From NCBI GenBank assembly GCA_963575745.1, contig CAUYUJ010004717.1, positions 1 through 64,000 of the forward strand: DNA of 64,000 bases, read 5' to 3'. The position numbers and the translations under genes are program-made. This stretch comes from Prorocentrum cordatum (Eukaryota > Sar > Dinophyceae > Prorocentrales > Prorocentraceae). The notes under the pieces were generated by a model. It did no database searches. It saw only the letters and a program-made list of their open reading frames with translations, and had not been told where the DNA came from. Shown piece by piece: positions 40,860 through 53,570 of this stretch. Each line of letters begins with the position of its first letter. The stretch's first letter is position 1.

Positions 40860-43800
40860 GACGTTAACTGGGCGCCGGCGGTAAACCGTCAACCTTTCTT
40901 ACCGCCGGGAGACTCGTAGAGCTTCCTTGCCATGTATTATGTCCAAAGAATTGGCAGAGAACCAATAGCCTTTCAGCCTCAGCGCTGATACCAGACTGAT
41001 CTCAGGCCTCTAGATATATCACTATTGCCCCTTACGATTCCCTTCCCATTGCTGTGCTGAACAGCTCTGTAGCTCATCTGCAGCACAAGTAAAACCAAGA
41101 AAAACAATATCATTTCCAAGAAGTAGCAGAGTACGAGTCGGTGTTCAGCCCTAGCGCTAATAGCAGACTGAGCGCGGGTGTCTACATAGTTGCAAATAGC
41201 GCGCATGACGATTATCTTTCCATTCCAATGCCTCAGAGCTCTCCAGCTCATCTGCACCTCGAGTTCAGCCCAGGATACAAATTCCATCACAAGAAAAACA
41301 AGAAGAGCATGACTAGTTCTTTGGCGTTCGCGCTCATAACAGACCAAAGCCAAGCGTCTAGATGCTTCGACTATCTCGCCTCATGCTTTTCTTCTGATTC
41401 ATGTGCCGAAGAGCTCTCGAACTCATCTGCAGATCGAGTTAAGTGAAGAAATTCACAATCATTTTGGAAAGAAATATATCGAATACAAATAGTTTTGCGA
41501 AGCTAACTCGAGTACAAGACTGACTTCAGACCCTAGATGCAACAGACGAGCGCGCCTGATGATTCTAAATCGATTCGTCTGCGTACCAGCTCTGTAGCTC
41601 TCCTACATTTCGAGTTACGTACAGAAAACACCGACGGCATCTGTCAAGATGACTCGAATAATACGAACAGGTTCGCAGACCTAGCTCGATAAGCAGACCG
41701 AGTTCAGTCCTCTAGATGCAACAGACGAGCGCGCCTGATGATTTTGAATGGGTATCTGTAAGTATCAGCTCTGCAGCTGTCATACAGCTCAAGTTAAGTC
41801 CAGAAAACCGACAGTACCTGTCAAGATGACTCGAATAATACGAATACGTTGGCGGACCTAGCTCGAGTAGCAGACCGAGTTCAGACCTCTAGATGCAACA
41901 GATGAACGAGCCTAATGATTTTGAATGGGCTTCTGTGAGCATCGGCTCTGTAGCTGTCCTACAGCTCGAGTTAAGTACAGAAAACCGACAGCATCTGTCA
42001 AGATGACTCGAATGATACAAATAGTTTCGCGGACCTAGCTCGAGTAGCAGACCGAGTTCAGCCCTCTGGATGGAACAGACGAACGCGCCTGATGATTCTA
42101 AAAGGGCTTCTGTAAGCATCAGCTCTGTAGCTGTCCTACCGCTCGAGTTAAGTACAAAAAAACCGACAACGCCTGTCAAGATGACTGGAAACAGCCGATC
42201 CCGCCGGAGTGCTTTTTGGCAGTACAAGGTACCCGATCGAGCTGAGATCAAGACGGCGAGCGGGAATAAGATCGAATATCGCGGGAAAAAATACTAGAGC
42301 TCAAACGAGTTGTTGAATTTCGAGAATAAAATTTTCAACCCAGCAAAAGTTAGCAAAAGGTCCGTCGAGGTTGTTCTTGCCAACTAGCTCTCCAATCGAA
42401 TTACTCTTAAGCTTCCAGCAACTAGCGAAGGGAAGCTCTACGAGTTACAGTACCATTTCCAAGGAGTAGCATAGTACGAATCGGTGTTCAGCACTAGCGC
42501 TAATAGTGGACTGAGCGCGGGTGCCGAGATACTTTCAAATCGCGCGCATCGAATTCAAACCAGGAACGAATTGCATCACCAGAAAAATAACAGAGTATGA
42601 CTAGTTGTTTGGCGTCTGCGCTCATAGCAGACCCACGCCACGCGTCTAGATAATTCAGACTAGCGCGCATCATGATTACTCTCTGATTCATGTGCGGCAG
42701 AGCTCTCAAAAGCATCTGCAGCACGTGAAATGTACCATAATTTCGAAACAAATCAGTCGAATACAAATAGGCTGGCGGAAGTAGCTCGGGTAGCAGACTG
42801 AGTTCAGAGCTCTAGATGATTCAACCGAACGCCTGATTCTCGATCGATTATCTGTGCGTACCAGTTCTGCAGAGTGGTACTGCCCGAGTTAAGTACAGAA
42901 AACCGGACAGCACCTGTCAGCATGACTCGAAGGATACGAATAGTTTCGCGAACCCAGCTCGAGTAGCAGACCGAGTTAAAACCTCTTGATGCAACAGACA
43001 AACACGCCTGATGATTCAGAATCGATGCGTGCCTACCAGCTCTGCAGCTCTCCTACATCCAGCGCAGAAAACCGACAGCACCGGTGAGGACGACTCGAAG
43101 AATACGAATAGTTTCGCAAAGTAGCAACCCGGGATCAGACCTCTAGATGCTTCATGAACGCGCCTGATGATTCTGGATCGATTTCTGTACTGCAGCTTCC
43201 CTAAATCTCGAGATAAGCACCGAAAACCGTCAACACGTGTCAAGATGACTCGACACGGCCGGTCCCGCCTGGACGCTTTTTCGCAGTAAAAGGTACCCGA
43301 TGAGATTGAGACAGCAAGCGGGAATAAGATCGAACATTAGGGAAGAAAATACTAGAGCTCAAACGAATTCAGGATCTCCTCTTCTAGCTTCGCCGCTAAC
43401 GCTCTAAGGGGAGAAGCTCTGATGTCGGTAGCTCCTAATTTTCCCATTAAAACCGCCTCTTGAGAGCTGAGCTGCTCTGGGAACACATTTTCGGCGTAAA
43501 AATCTGCTTTCTCAGAATGGTCAAAATTTTTCAAATACCAGCAAAACGGACACAAAGTTGCCACATTGTCTCTTCTAGTCGGGTCGACCAACTAGCTCCA
43601 CCCCGCGGCGGAATTTCTCTAGCTCATCGATGACGAAGAGCTCTACGAGGTACTAGCTACACCCTGCGCCCGAATTCCTCTAAGCTCATCTTGGCGAAGA
43701 GCTCCACGAGGTACTAGCTGCATTCCGAGCCGGTATTCCTCTGGCTCATCGACGCCGAAGCTCTACGAGGTATTACTCTACGAGGCACTGGGAGCCGGAG

Positions 43801-46150
43801 GACTTATTGAAATAACTCGAAGGATACAAATAGTTTTGCGGACCTAGCTCGAGTATGAGACCGGAATCAGACCTCTGGATGCAGCACACAAAACCCGCGC
43901 CTGATGATTCTGCATCTGTTCCTATAAATATCAGCTCTGTAGCTCTCGTAAATCTCGAGTTAAGTACAGAAAACCGTGAACGCGTCTCAAGATGACTCGA
44001 AACGGCCGACGGTTCCAGCAAGTGTTTTGATGGTGATATTGCAGCTACGGACCTGAGAATTTAACTGGCAGACGCGGCATAACCCACTAGACGTGAGAAA
44101 AATACCAATCCTTAAAACGAACTTTCAAATTTTGCACAAAGAAACAACAATCGACCCAAAGTTACCACACTGTCTGTTAAGGGGGTCGGCCAACTAGCTT
44201 CATCCTGTTTTTTTTTTCATTTTGCACCTTCATTTCGTACCAAGCTCGAGTGCCATGCGAGGCGAGAACGCGCCGGGTGATACTGGATCGGTTTATATGC
44301 GCACCAGCTCTGTAGCTCTTCTAAATCTTCAGTTGAAGGAAACGAACAGCACTCGTCAAAATGACTCGTATAAAACGAATAGATTCGCGGATAGCTCGAG
44401 TAGCAGACCGAGTTCAAACCTCTCGACAGAACCGACGAACGCGCCTGATGATTTTGAATCGGTTTCTGTAAGTAGCAGCTCTGTAGCTGTCCTAAATCGC
44501 GAGTTAAATACAAAAAACCGTGAACGCGTCTCAAAATGACTGGAAACGGCCGACGGTTCCCTCAAGTCTTTTGATAGTAATTTTGCAGCTACGGACCTGG
44601 GAATTTAACTGGCAGACGCGGCATAACCGCTACAGGTGTGAAAAATACATGTTTTTACCAGGTTACCGCCGGGACCCTCGTAGAGCTCTGAACAGACCAA
44701 GTTGGTTCCGAGATGACAGCAGAAAAACGCTTCTCAATACCAGCTTGAACAATAAAGAAATATTGTTTCCGGTCGTACACAATGTTGGCTCCCCCCAGTC
44801 TTCTAATCGAAATTTTGCAGCTAGGGCCCTGAGGATTGCACCAACGAGAGCGCCATCATTCACTGCACAGAATAAAAATTCAAATTGTAAAACGAAGTTC
44901 AAAATCTCTCGCCATCTTCGAAAAACCGACCCCAGCTCATCACATTGTCCGCCCGGGCCGGATTGGCCAACTGGGCGCCGGCGGTGAACCGTCAACCTTT
45001 CTTGCCGCCGGGAGACTCGTAGAGCTTCCTGACCATATATACTGTCGGAAAAAATTGCAGACAACAAATGGTTCTTCAGCCCGAGCGATTTCAGACCTCT
45101 CAATGCAACAGGCGAACGCCCCTGATTCTGGATCGTTTTCTGTGCGTACCAGCTCGTAGCTCTCCTACAGCCCGAGTTCAATGCAGAAAAGGGACAACAT
45201 CTGCCAAGCTGACTTGAAAAATACGAATAGTTTTGCGGACCTAGCCCGAGTAGCAAACCCAGTTCAGACCTCTGGAGCAACAGACGAATGCGCATGATTT
45301 CGACTGAGTTTCTGTGCGTATCAGCTCTGTAGCTCTCCTGTGCGAAAATCGACAGTACCTCTCAAGATAACTCGAACAATACGAACAGTTTCGCGTGCCT
45401 AGCTCGAGTAGTAGACAGAGTTCAGACCTCTGAATGCGACAGACGAACGCCTGATGTCTCCCAATCGACTTCTGTGATTACCAGCCCTGAACCCCCGAGA
45501 GCCCGAGTTCAGTGCAGACAACCGACAGCACCTCTCAAGATGACTCGAACACTACGAATAGTTTTGCGGACCTAGCTTGGGCAGCAGACCGCGTTCAGAC
45601 CTCTGGATACAACACACAAACGCGCGAGATGATTCTTAATCAGTTTCAGTACGTATCAGCCCGCTCTCCTACAGCCCGAGTTGCAAGCGAAAGTCGACAG
45701 CACCTCTCGAGATGACTCGAATAAGAATAGTTTCGCGAATGTAGCTCGAGTAGCAGACCAAGTTCAGACCTCTGAATGCGACAGACGAACGCGCCTGATG
45801 TCTTCGAATCGATTCCTGTGAACAACAGGCGCAGACCCCCTACAGCCTGAGTTAAGTGCAGAAAACCGACAACATCTCTCAAGATGACTCGAACAATGCG
45901 AATAGTTTCGCGGACCTACCTCGGGCAGCAGACCGAGGTCAGACCTCTAGATGCAACGCGCCTGGTTATTCTGAATCGGCGTCTGTAAGTATGAGCTCTG
46001 CAATAGAAAATACCGACAACGCGTGTCAAGATAACTCGAAACGGCCGATCCCGCGGGACGCTTTTTGCAGCAAAAGGAACCCGATCGAGCTGGATCAAGA
46101 CGCCGAGCGGGAATAAGATCCAATATTACTTGAAAAAATACTGGATCTCT
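40860..46150. repeat. Diverged tandem satellite, about 180-bp units
   Basis: Repeated blocks such as GACCTAGCTCGAGTAGCAGA, 'gcgcctgatgattctgaatcg', 'gctctgtagctctcctacagc' and 'aagatgactcgaa' recur with spacing near 180 bp (for example 41,690, 41,852 and 42,033). It is related to, but distinct from, the array at 34.6 kb. Some ends share 'cgatcccgcc...gctttttggcagta'. Many 60-120-codon frames here are by-products of the repeat. Confidence 0.8.
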
Positions 46151-49100
46151 CACGAATGATTAAATTTCGAGAACAAAACTGGGAGCCGGCGGTAAACCGT
46201 CAACCAGGTTACCGCTGGGAGCCTCCTGGAGCTCTTCCCTTGCGCGGTGCTGCTCGGAACACATGGAAGGAGCTTCATCAAGCGTTAGCTATTGACATCA
46301 CTGCACAGAATAAAAATCTGTATTTCCAAGACGATATCAAAATCCACAAGCTCTGAAAAACCCACCCAAGTGTCACACATTCTCCACGCGGGCCGGCTGG
46401 GTCAACTTACTGCACCCCGCGCCGGAACTGGCACTGGCGGTGAACCGTCAACCTGGTCACAGCCGAGAACCTAGTAGAGCTCCTTTCATGCGTGAGAGTG
46501 CTCAGAGATGAAGGCGAGGCATTTTCCAAAAAATTGAACATTTATTCCTTTCATGCCGATATGGAAAAGTGAAAAGGCGCCTACAGAGCTGATTTTTAGA
46601 CGCAGAGGCCCTGACAGTCGGCTACAGGTGCGAAAAATCTGGTTTTCCAAATGAATTGTCAGATTTCTCTCAAATCTTGGCAAAACCGACCCAAAGTTAC
46701 CACATCTTCTTTTCTAGCCGGATCGACCAATTGGCCACCCCGCGCCGGAATTCCTCCAGCTCATCGATAACGAAGAGCACTACGAAGTATTTCTCGCTGA
46801 TCGTTGCCGCAAAGCTCTACGAGAAATTTTCAACCGAACACTTGGCAGCGTCCAAAAGCCGGAGAGCAAAGAGACCTCCTGAACGGGGAATTGGTAGCGT
46901 CCAAAACCCGGAGAGCAAAGAAACCTCCGGAACGGGAAATTGGTAGCGTCCAAAACCCGGAGAGCGACTGGCACCGGCGGTGAACCGTCAACCTGGTCAC
47001 CGCCGTAAACCTCGTAGAGCTCATTTCACGCGTGAGAAACCTTAGAGTCGAAAGAGAGAGCTTCTGGAGGCATTCTCGAAAAAATTCAAATTTTATTTTT
47101 TCATGAAGGTTGGTTGCTTTCAGTAGTAAAAGTGCGCCTACAGAGCTCACATTAAGACGCAGAGCCTCTCAAAACCTTTTACAGGCCAAAAAAATTTGCT
47201 TCCTCAAAATAGATGGTCAAATATCTTTGAAATATTCGAAAACCACCCAAAAGTTGTCACTTTGTCCTTTCTGGTCGTGTCGACCAACTGGCGCCGGTGG
47301 TGAACCCTCAACCTGGTCACCGCCGGAAACCTCGTAGGACTTCTTGCAACCGTAAGAAAGCTCAGGATCAAAGCGGAGAGCTTCTGGAAAAATGTCAAAT
47401 TGAGATTTTCCGAGTGAAGATGAAGTCGGTTCCGGGAAGTTAACTAATCCTCAAACTGGCTCTACAGAGCTGAGCTCAGGGAAGAAAGCCTATATGCCAA
47501 TCCTTGGCGTAAAAAATCTGCTTTCTTCAATTAAATTCTTAAGTATCTTTCAAATCTGAGCAAAATCGAGCTACAGTCACCACTTGTTCTTTCTGGTCGG
47601 GTCGACCAACTAGCTCCATCCCGCGCCGGAATTCCTCTAGCATCGATGCCAGCGAGCTCTACGAGGTACTAGCTCTATTCCGCGCCGGAATTCCCAGCTC
47701 ATCGATGCCGAAGAGCTCTACGAGGTAAGACACCTTCTGGAACAGGAACTGGCGCCGGCGGTGAACCGTCAACCTAGTCACCGCCGGGAAACCTCGTAGA
47801 GCTCATCACACTGGTAAGAGTGCTGAGAATCGAAGTAGAGTTGAAAAATTGAGATTTGTCGAAAATCTGTATTTTTTATTTTTTCGATGTTGACATTCGC
47901 TCAGTTCCCGGAAGCCAACTCGTAAGAAAATACATCGAGAGAGCTGAGCTGCTGTCAGAGAGGAGTTTAGATGCCACTGCGACGCGCAAAAATCTGCTTT
48001 CTCAAAATAAACTGTCAAATATCTTTCAAATCTTTGCAAAACCGACCAAAAACCGACCAAAAGTCACCAATTTGTCCGCCCCTGCCGGGTGGGCCAACTA
48101 GCTCCACTCCGCGCCGGAATTCCTCTAGCTCATCGATGACGAAGAGCTCTACGAGGTAATCTTTCCTTGTGAGCATTGGTAGCGTCCAAAACCCGGTTAG
48201 CGACTGGCACCGGCGGTAAACCGTCAACCTGGTCACCGCCGGGAACCTCGTAGAGCTCTGCCACGCGTAAGAGTGCTCAGAATCGAAGAAGAGGAGGCAT
48301 GTTTGAAAAAATGAACATGTATTTTTTTCATGTCGACATGAAGTTGGTTCCGCCAAGTGTTTCGATAGTAAATGTGCGCCTACAGTCAATCTGGTCACCG
48401 CCGGGAACCTCGTAGAGCTCCTTCCACGCGTCGGAGTGCTCAGAGTCGAAGGAGAGAGCTTCTGAAGGCATTTATCGAAAAATTCAACATTCTTTTTTTT
48501 CATGTCGAGATGAAGTTGGTTCCTCCAAGTGCTTTGATAGTACATGTGCGCCTACAGAGCTCATATTAAAACGCAGAGGCCCTCACAGTCGTTCACAGGT
48601 GCGAAAACCTGGTTTCTCAAAATAAATGGTCTAATATCTTTCAAATATTCGCAAAACCACCCAAAAGTTGTCACTTTGTCCTTTCTGGTCGGGTCGATCA
48701 ACTGGGAACCGGCGGTAAACCGTCAACCAGGTTACCGCCGGGGCCCTCGTAGAGGTCTTTTCACACACGCCACTCCTCGGTAAGCAAGAAGAGAGCGTCT
48801 GAGCAAGACCTGAGAATCTCGAAAAGTCACGTTTTTCTGTTTTTATTCAACGTCGGTTCCGCCAAGTGTTTCAATAGTAATACTGCACCTATGGGCCTGA
48901 AATTTTTACTGGCGGACGCGCCATAACCCACTACAGGTGCGAAAAATCTGCTTTCTCAAAATGAATTGTCAAATATCCTTCAATTTTTCGCAAAACCACC
49001 CAAAAGTTATCACTTTCTCCTTTCTGGCCGGGTCGGCCAACTAGCTCCACCCCGCGCCGGAATTCCTCTAGCTCATCGATCACGAAGAGCTCTACGAGGT

Positions 49101-49500
49101 ACTGGCGCCGGCGGTGAACCGTCAACCTGGTCACCGCCGGGAACCTCGTAGAGCTCCTTGCACGCGTAAGAGTGCTCAGGATCGAAACATGAGCTTCTCG
49201 GTGTATTTTTAAAAAAAATCGAACTCACATTTTTCCGCATCAATTTCATGTTGGTTGCTCCTAATTTTCCGATAGTAAAACTGGCTCTAGAGAGCTGAGC
49301 TGCTCAGGGAAAAAAGTTTATATGCCAATGCTCGGCGTAAAATTCGGCTTTCTTAAAATGAATTGTCAAATATCTTTCAAATCTGAAGAAAAACGACCCA
49401 AATGTGCCACATTGTCTCTTTTGGTCGGGTCGGCCAACTAGCTCCACCCCGCGCCGGAATTCCTCTTAGCTCATCGATCACGAAGAGCTCTACGAGGTAA
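46151..49500. repeat. Array of composite units with inverted termini and hairpin spacers
   Basis: Each unit runs from CCTCGTAGAGCTC to the inverse GAGCTCTACGAGG, about 355-360 bp apart. Clear examples are 47,796-48,156, 48,745-49,100 and 49,143-49,498. Units carry 'caaatatctttcaaat', 'gttggttccgccaagtgtttt' and 'ccgcgccggaattcctctagctcatcgat'. Between units lies the hairpin spacer. The layout fits tandem non-autonomous DNA elements or a satellite derived from one. Confidence 0.7.
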
Positions 49501-50345
49501 GAGACCATCAGGGAAAGGAAATCTTTCCCAGAGAGACCTGGGGAGCCCCCCTGCAGCGCCTCCGAAGCACTGCCAGGAACGCTTCCACGCGTGCCTGCAC
49601 GCGTGCAGGCACACGTGGAGCACGCCCCCGAACCAGCTGCCGGCTCGGGCGAGTTGCTGCGAGGATCGTGGAGCGGCCGAGATGGGCTGCTGGCGGGTAC
49701 CACCACCGTCCGGCTTCTAATTTACAACCCTCTAGCTCTCAGAGAGCTCTCTGGGAAACTGGGGGCCCCCGGAAGCGCTTCGAAAGCACTGCCAGGCACG
49801 CCCCCATGCGTGCCTGCACGCGTACAGGCACGCGTGGACGCGTGCCTTCCTGCAGAGCTCTGTCACACCCCCCTGGGGCGCCTGCAGAGCTCTGTCGAAC
49901 CCTTCTGAAGCGATTCTGCATTGCTGCGACCTGCTGCCGAGCCGGGCGAGGCGCTGCGGGGATCGTGGACCGGCGGAGATGGGCTGCTGGCGGGCACCAC
50001 TACCGTCTGGCTTCTCATCTGAAACCCTCTAGCTCTCTGAGAGAGCGAAGACACCTTCCGGGACAGGAAATCTTTCCTTGTGAGCCACTGGGGGCCCCCG
50101 GAAGCGCTTCGAAAGCACTGCCAGGCACGCCCCCATGCGTGCCTGCACGCGTGCAGGCACGCGTGGACGCGTGCCGTCCTGCAGAGCTCTGTCACACCCC
50201 CCTGGAGCGCCTGCAGAGCTCTGTGGAACCCTTCTGAAGCGATCCTGCATTGCTGCGGACCCGCTGCCGGGCCGGGCGAGGCGCTGCGGGGATCGTGGAC
50301 CGGCGGAGATGGGCTGCTGGCGGGCACCTCCACTCTGGCTTCCAA
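49501..50345. repeat. GC-rich duplicated segment with long palindromes
   Basis: Two copies of about 330 bp (from about 49,760 and 50,090) share GGGGGCCCCCGGAAGCGCTT, a palindrome around TGCCTGCACGCGTGCAGGCA, and 'gggatcgtggaccggcggagatgggctg'. A third partial copy starts at 49,540. Long frames on both strands reflect the GC-rich repeat. Related sequence in another arrangement lies at 53,820-54,240. Confidence 0.75.
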
Positions 50346-52110
50346 TCTAAAACCCTCAGCAAAGGGTCCGTCGAGATTTTTCTTGCCAACTAGCTCTCTA
50401 GCGCGCCGGAAATACTCTCAAGCTTTCAGCAACTAGCTAAGGGAAGCTCTACGAGCTACTACCTGCGCCCCACGCCGGAATTCCTCTAGCTCATAACTCG
50501 TAGAGCTTTCCTTAGCAAGTTGTTGCTGGAAGCTTAAGAGTAATTCCGGGGCGCTGGACAGCTAGTTGGCAAGAAAAATCTCGACGGACCTTTTGGTGAC
50601 TTTTGGTCGGTTGAAAATCCCTCGTAGAGCTCCTCGTCATCGATGAGCTAGAGGAATTCCGGCACGGGGCGGAGCTAGTTGGCCCACCCGGCCAGAAAGG
50701 ACAAAGTGGTAACTTTTGGTCAGTTTTGCCATTATTTGAAAGATATTTTGACAATTCATTTTGAGAAAACAGATTTTTGCGCGTCGCGTTGGCATATAAA
50801 CTCCTCTCTGACAGCAGCTCAGCTCTTCCGCTGCATTTTTCTATGAATTGACTTCCAGGAACCGAGCGAATATGAACATCGAAAAAATCGAAAATTAAGA
50901 TTTTGAAAGAAATCTTCATTGTGTGAGTCTACTTCGATCCTCAGCACTCTTCCCAGTGCCAGGAGCTCTACGAGGTCCCCGGCGGTGACTAGGTTGACGG
51001 TTCACCGCCGGCGCCGTTCACTAGGTTGACGATTCAACCATTCGTTAGAGCTCTAGTATTTTTTTCCCGTGATATTCGACCTTATTCCCGCTCGCCATCT
51101 TGATCTCAGCTCGATCTGATACCTTTTACTGCCAAAAAGCGTCCAGGCGGGATCGGCGGTTTCGAGTCATCTTCAAACGCGCTGTCGGTATATTACACTT
51201 ATCTCGAGATAAAGGGCAGCTACAGATCTGGTAAGCACGCCTCATCGATTCAGAATGATCAGGCGCGTTCGCCTGTTGCATCCAGAGGTCTGAACTCGGT
51301 CTGCTAGCCGAGCTAGGTCCGCAAACCTGTTCGTATTATTCGAGTCATCTTGACATACGCTTTTGGTTCTGTATTTAACTCAAGCTATAGGACAGCTACA
51401 GAGCTGATACTTACAGAAACTGAATTTAAATCATCAGTCGTGCTTGTCTGTTGAATCTAGAGCTCTGAACTCGGTGTGCTGCCCGATCTAGAATCGCGAA
51501 ACGATTCGTATTGTTCGAGTCATCTTGAGAGGTGCTGTCGGTTTTCTGCACTTAACTCGGGCTGTAGGGGGGCTACAGTGCTGGTGGTCACAGGAATCGA
51601 TGTGAATAAATCAGGCGCGTCCGCCTGTCCAATCGAGGGCTCGGAACTCGGTCTGCTACGCGAACTAGGTCCGCGAAACTATTCGTATTGTATGAGTTAT
51701 CTTCAGAGGTGCTCTCGGTTTTCTGCACTTAACTCGGGCTGCAGGGGGCTGCAGGGCTGGTAAGGAGTCGATTCGGAGAGATTAGTCGCGTCTACCTGTC
51801 GCATTCAGAGGTCTGAACTCGGTCTGATACTCGAGCTGGGTTTTCAAAACTATTTGTTTTATTCGAGTCATCTTAAGAGGTGCTGTCGATTTACGCACGT
51901 AACACGGGCTGTTGGAGAGCCAGAGCTCTTGCAGAAGAGAATCCCGAAAGCATCGGGGGCGTTCAGCTGTTGCATGGAGGTCTGAAATCGCTTGGGCTGA
52001 AAAACTACTCGTTCTCTGCATGTTTTTTTCGACCTTGCATGTTGTCAGGAAGCTCTACGAGTCCCCAGCGGTAAGAAAGGTTGACGGTTTACCGCCGGCG
52101 CCCAGGTATA
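50346..52110. repeat. Inverted block of the repeat field
   Basis: From about 50,500 the composite unit and from 51,060 the 180-bp satellite occur in reverse orientation. Examples are GAACTCGGTCTGCTA in place of its complement, and the reversed hairpins at about 50,965 and 52,060. Orientation returns to the common one after 52,110, which implies a 1.6-kb inversion or an inverted duplication. Confidence 0.7.
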
Positions 52111-52349
52111 TTACACAAAGATAGAAAAACCTAACCCAAGGGGTCACATTCACTCTTAAGGTCGGATCGGCTAGCTTCATGCTGTGCCCGAATTTCTCTT
52201 AGCTCATCTTGCCGAAGAGTTCCACGAGGCACTGGGAACCGGCGGTAAACCGTCAACCAGGTTACCGCCGGACCCTCGTAGAGCTCTTTTCTCACACGGC
52301 GCTCCTCGGAACACATGAAGGAAGCTTCTGGGGCGAGGCCCGAAAAACT

Positions 52350-52423
<74 letters not shown>

Positions 52424-53570
52424 TTTTTCGATTTTTATCAGACGTCGGTTGCTCCAAGTGTTTTGGTAGTAATATTGTACCTAGAGGCCTGGGAATTTTA
52501 CAGGCGCACGCGTCATAACCCATCACAGGTGCGACAAATCTGGTTTCTCAAAATAAATTGCCAAATATCTTTCAAATCTTTGCAAAACTGACCCAAAGTC
52601 ACCACTTTGTCTCTTAAAGGCCGGGTCGAGCCAACTAGCTCCAGCCCGCGCCAGAATTCCTCTAGCTCATCGATGCCGAAGAGCTCTACGAGGCACTGGG
52701 CGCCGGCGGTAAACCGTCAACCTTTCTTACCGCCGGGACTTCCTGACCATACATAACGTCAACAAAACATTGCAGAGAACGAATAGTTTTTCAGCCTAAG
52801 CGATTTCAGACCTCTCGATGCAATAGCCGAACGCCCCTCGTGCTTCTGGATCGTTTTCTGTGCGCACGAGCTCCGTGGCTCTCCTACAGCCCGAGTTACG
52901 TGCGAAAATCGGCAGCACCTCTCAAGATCACTTGAACAATACAAATAGTGTCGCGAATCTAGCTCGAGTATCAGACCGAGTTGAGACCTCTCCATGCAAC
53001 AGGCGAACGCGCCTGCTGTCTCCGAATCGATGCCTGTGATAACCAGCCCTGCAGCCCCGTTACAGCCCGAGTTAAGTGCAGAAAACCGACAGCACCTCTG
53101 AAGATGACTCGAACAATACAAATAGGTTCGCAGACCTAGCTCGGGCAGCAGACCGAGTTCAGAGCTCTGAATGCGACAGGCGGACGCGGCAAATGTCTCT
53201 AAATCGATCCCTCTGATTACCAGCCCTCCAGCCCCCTTACAGCTCGAGAGTGCAGAAAGCTGACAGCACCTCTCAAGATGACTCGAATAATACAAATAGT
53301 TTTGCTGACCTAGCTCGGGAAGCACACCGAGTTCTGAGCTCTGGATTTGGCAGACGAACGCGCCTGATGTCTCCGAATTTATTTCTGTAAGTACGAGCCC
53401 TTAAGCCCCCCTACAGCCCGAATTAAGCGCAGAAAACTGATAACACCTCTCAAGATGACTCGAACAATATTCGCGACAAAATACCGACAACGCGTGTCAA
53501 GATGACTCGGAGCAGCTGATTCCGCCGCGACGCTTTTTTGCAAAAATATTTACCGATCGAGCTGAGATTA
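52111..53570. repeat. Composite and satellite repeats, forward orientation
   Basis: A composite unit (52,273-52,690) carrying the A tract is followed by 180-bp satellite units (52,790-53,460) with the GACCTAGCTCG word. No gene is supported; the 188-codon minus frame at 52,759-53,325 is repeat-derived. Confidence 0.7.
52351..52421. repeat. A tract of about 71 bases
   Basis: A pure A run inside a composite unit, at the place where other units have only a few A residues ('gaaaaactcgaaa'). It is therefore a local expansion, not evidence of a retroposed mRNA. Confidence 0.9.

Noticed and set aside
41889-42251. Recurrent 60-120-codon frames in the satellite region (for example 41,889-42,251, 43,773-44,021, 51,476-51,763)
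   Set aside because: They repeat the same peptide phrases unit after unit and differ only by repeat divergence, so they are satellite-derived.
52351-52421. A tract as the tail of a processed pseudogene
   Set aside because: It lies inside an ordinary composite repeat unit whose sequence continues normally on both sides.
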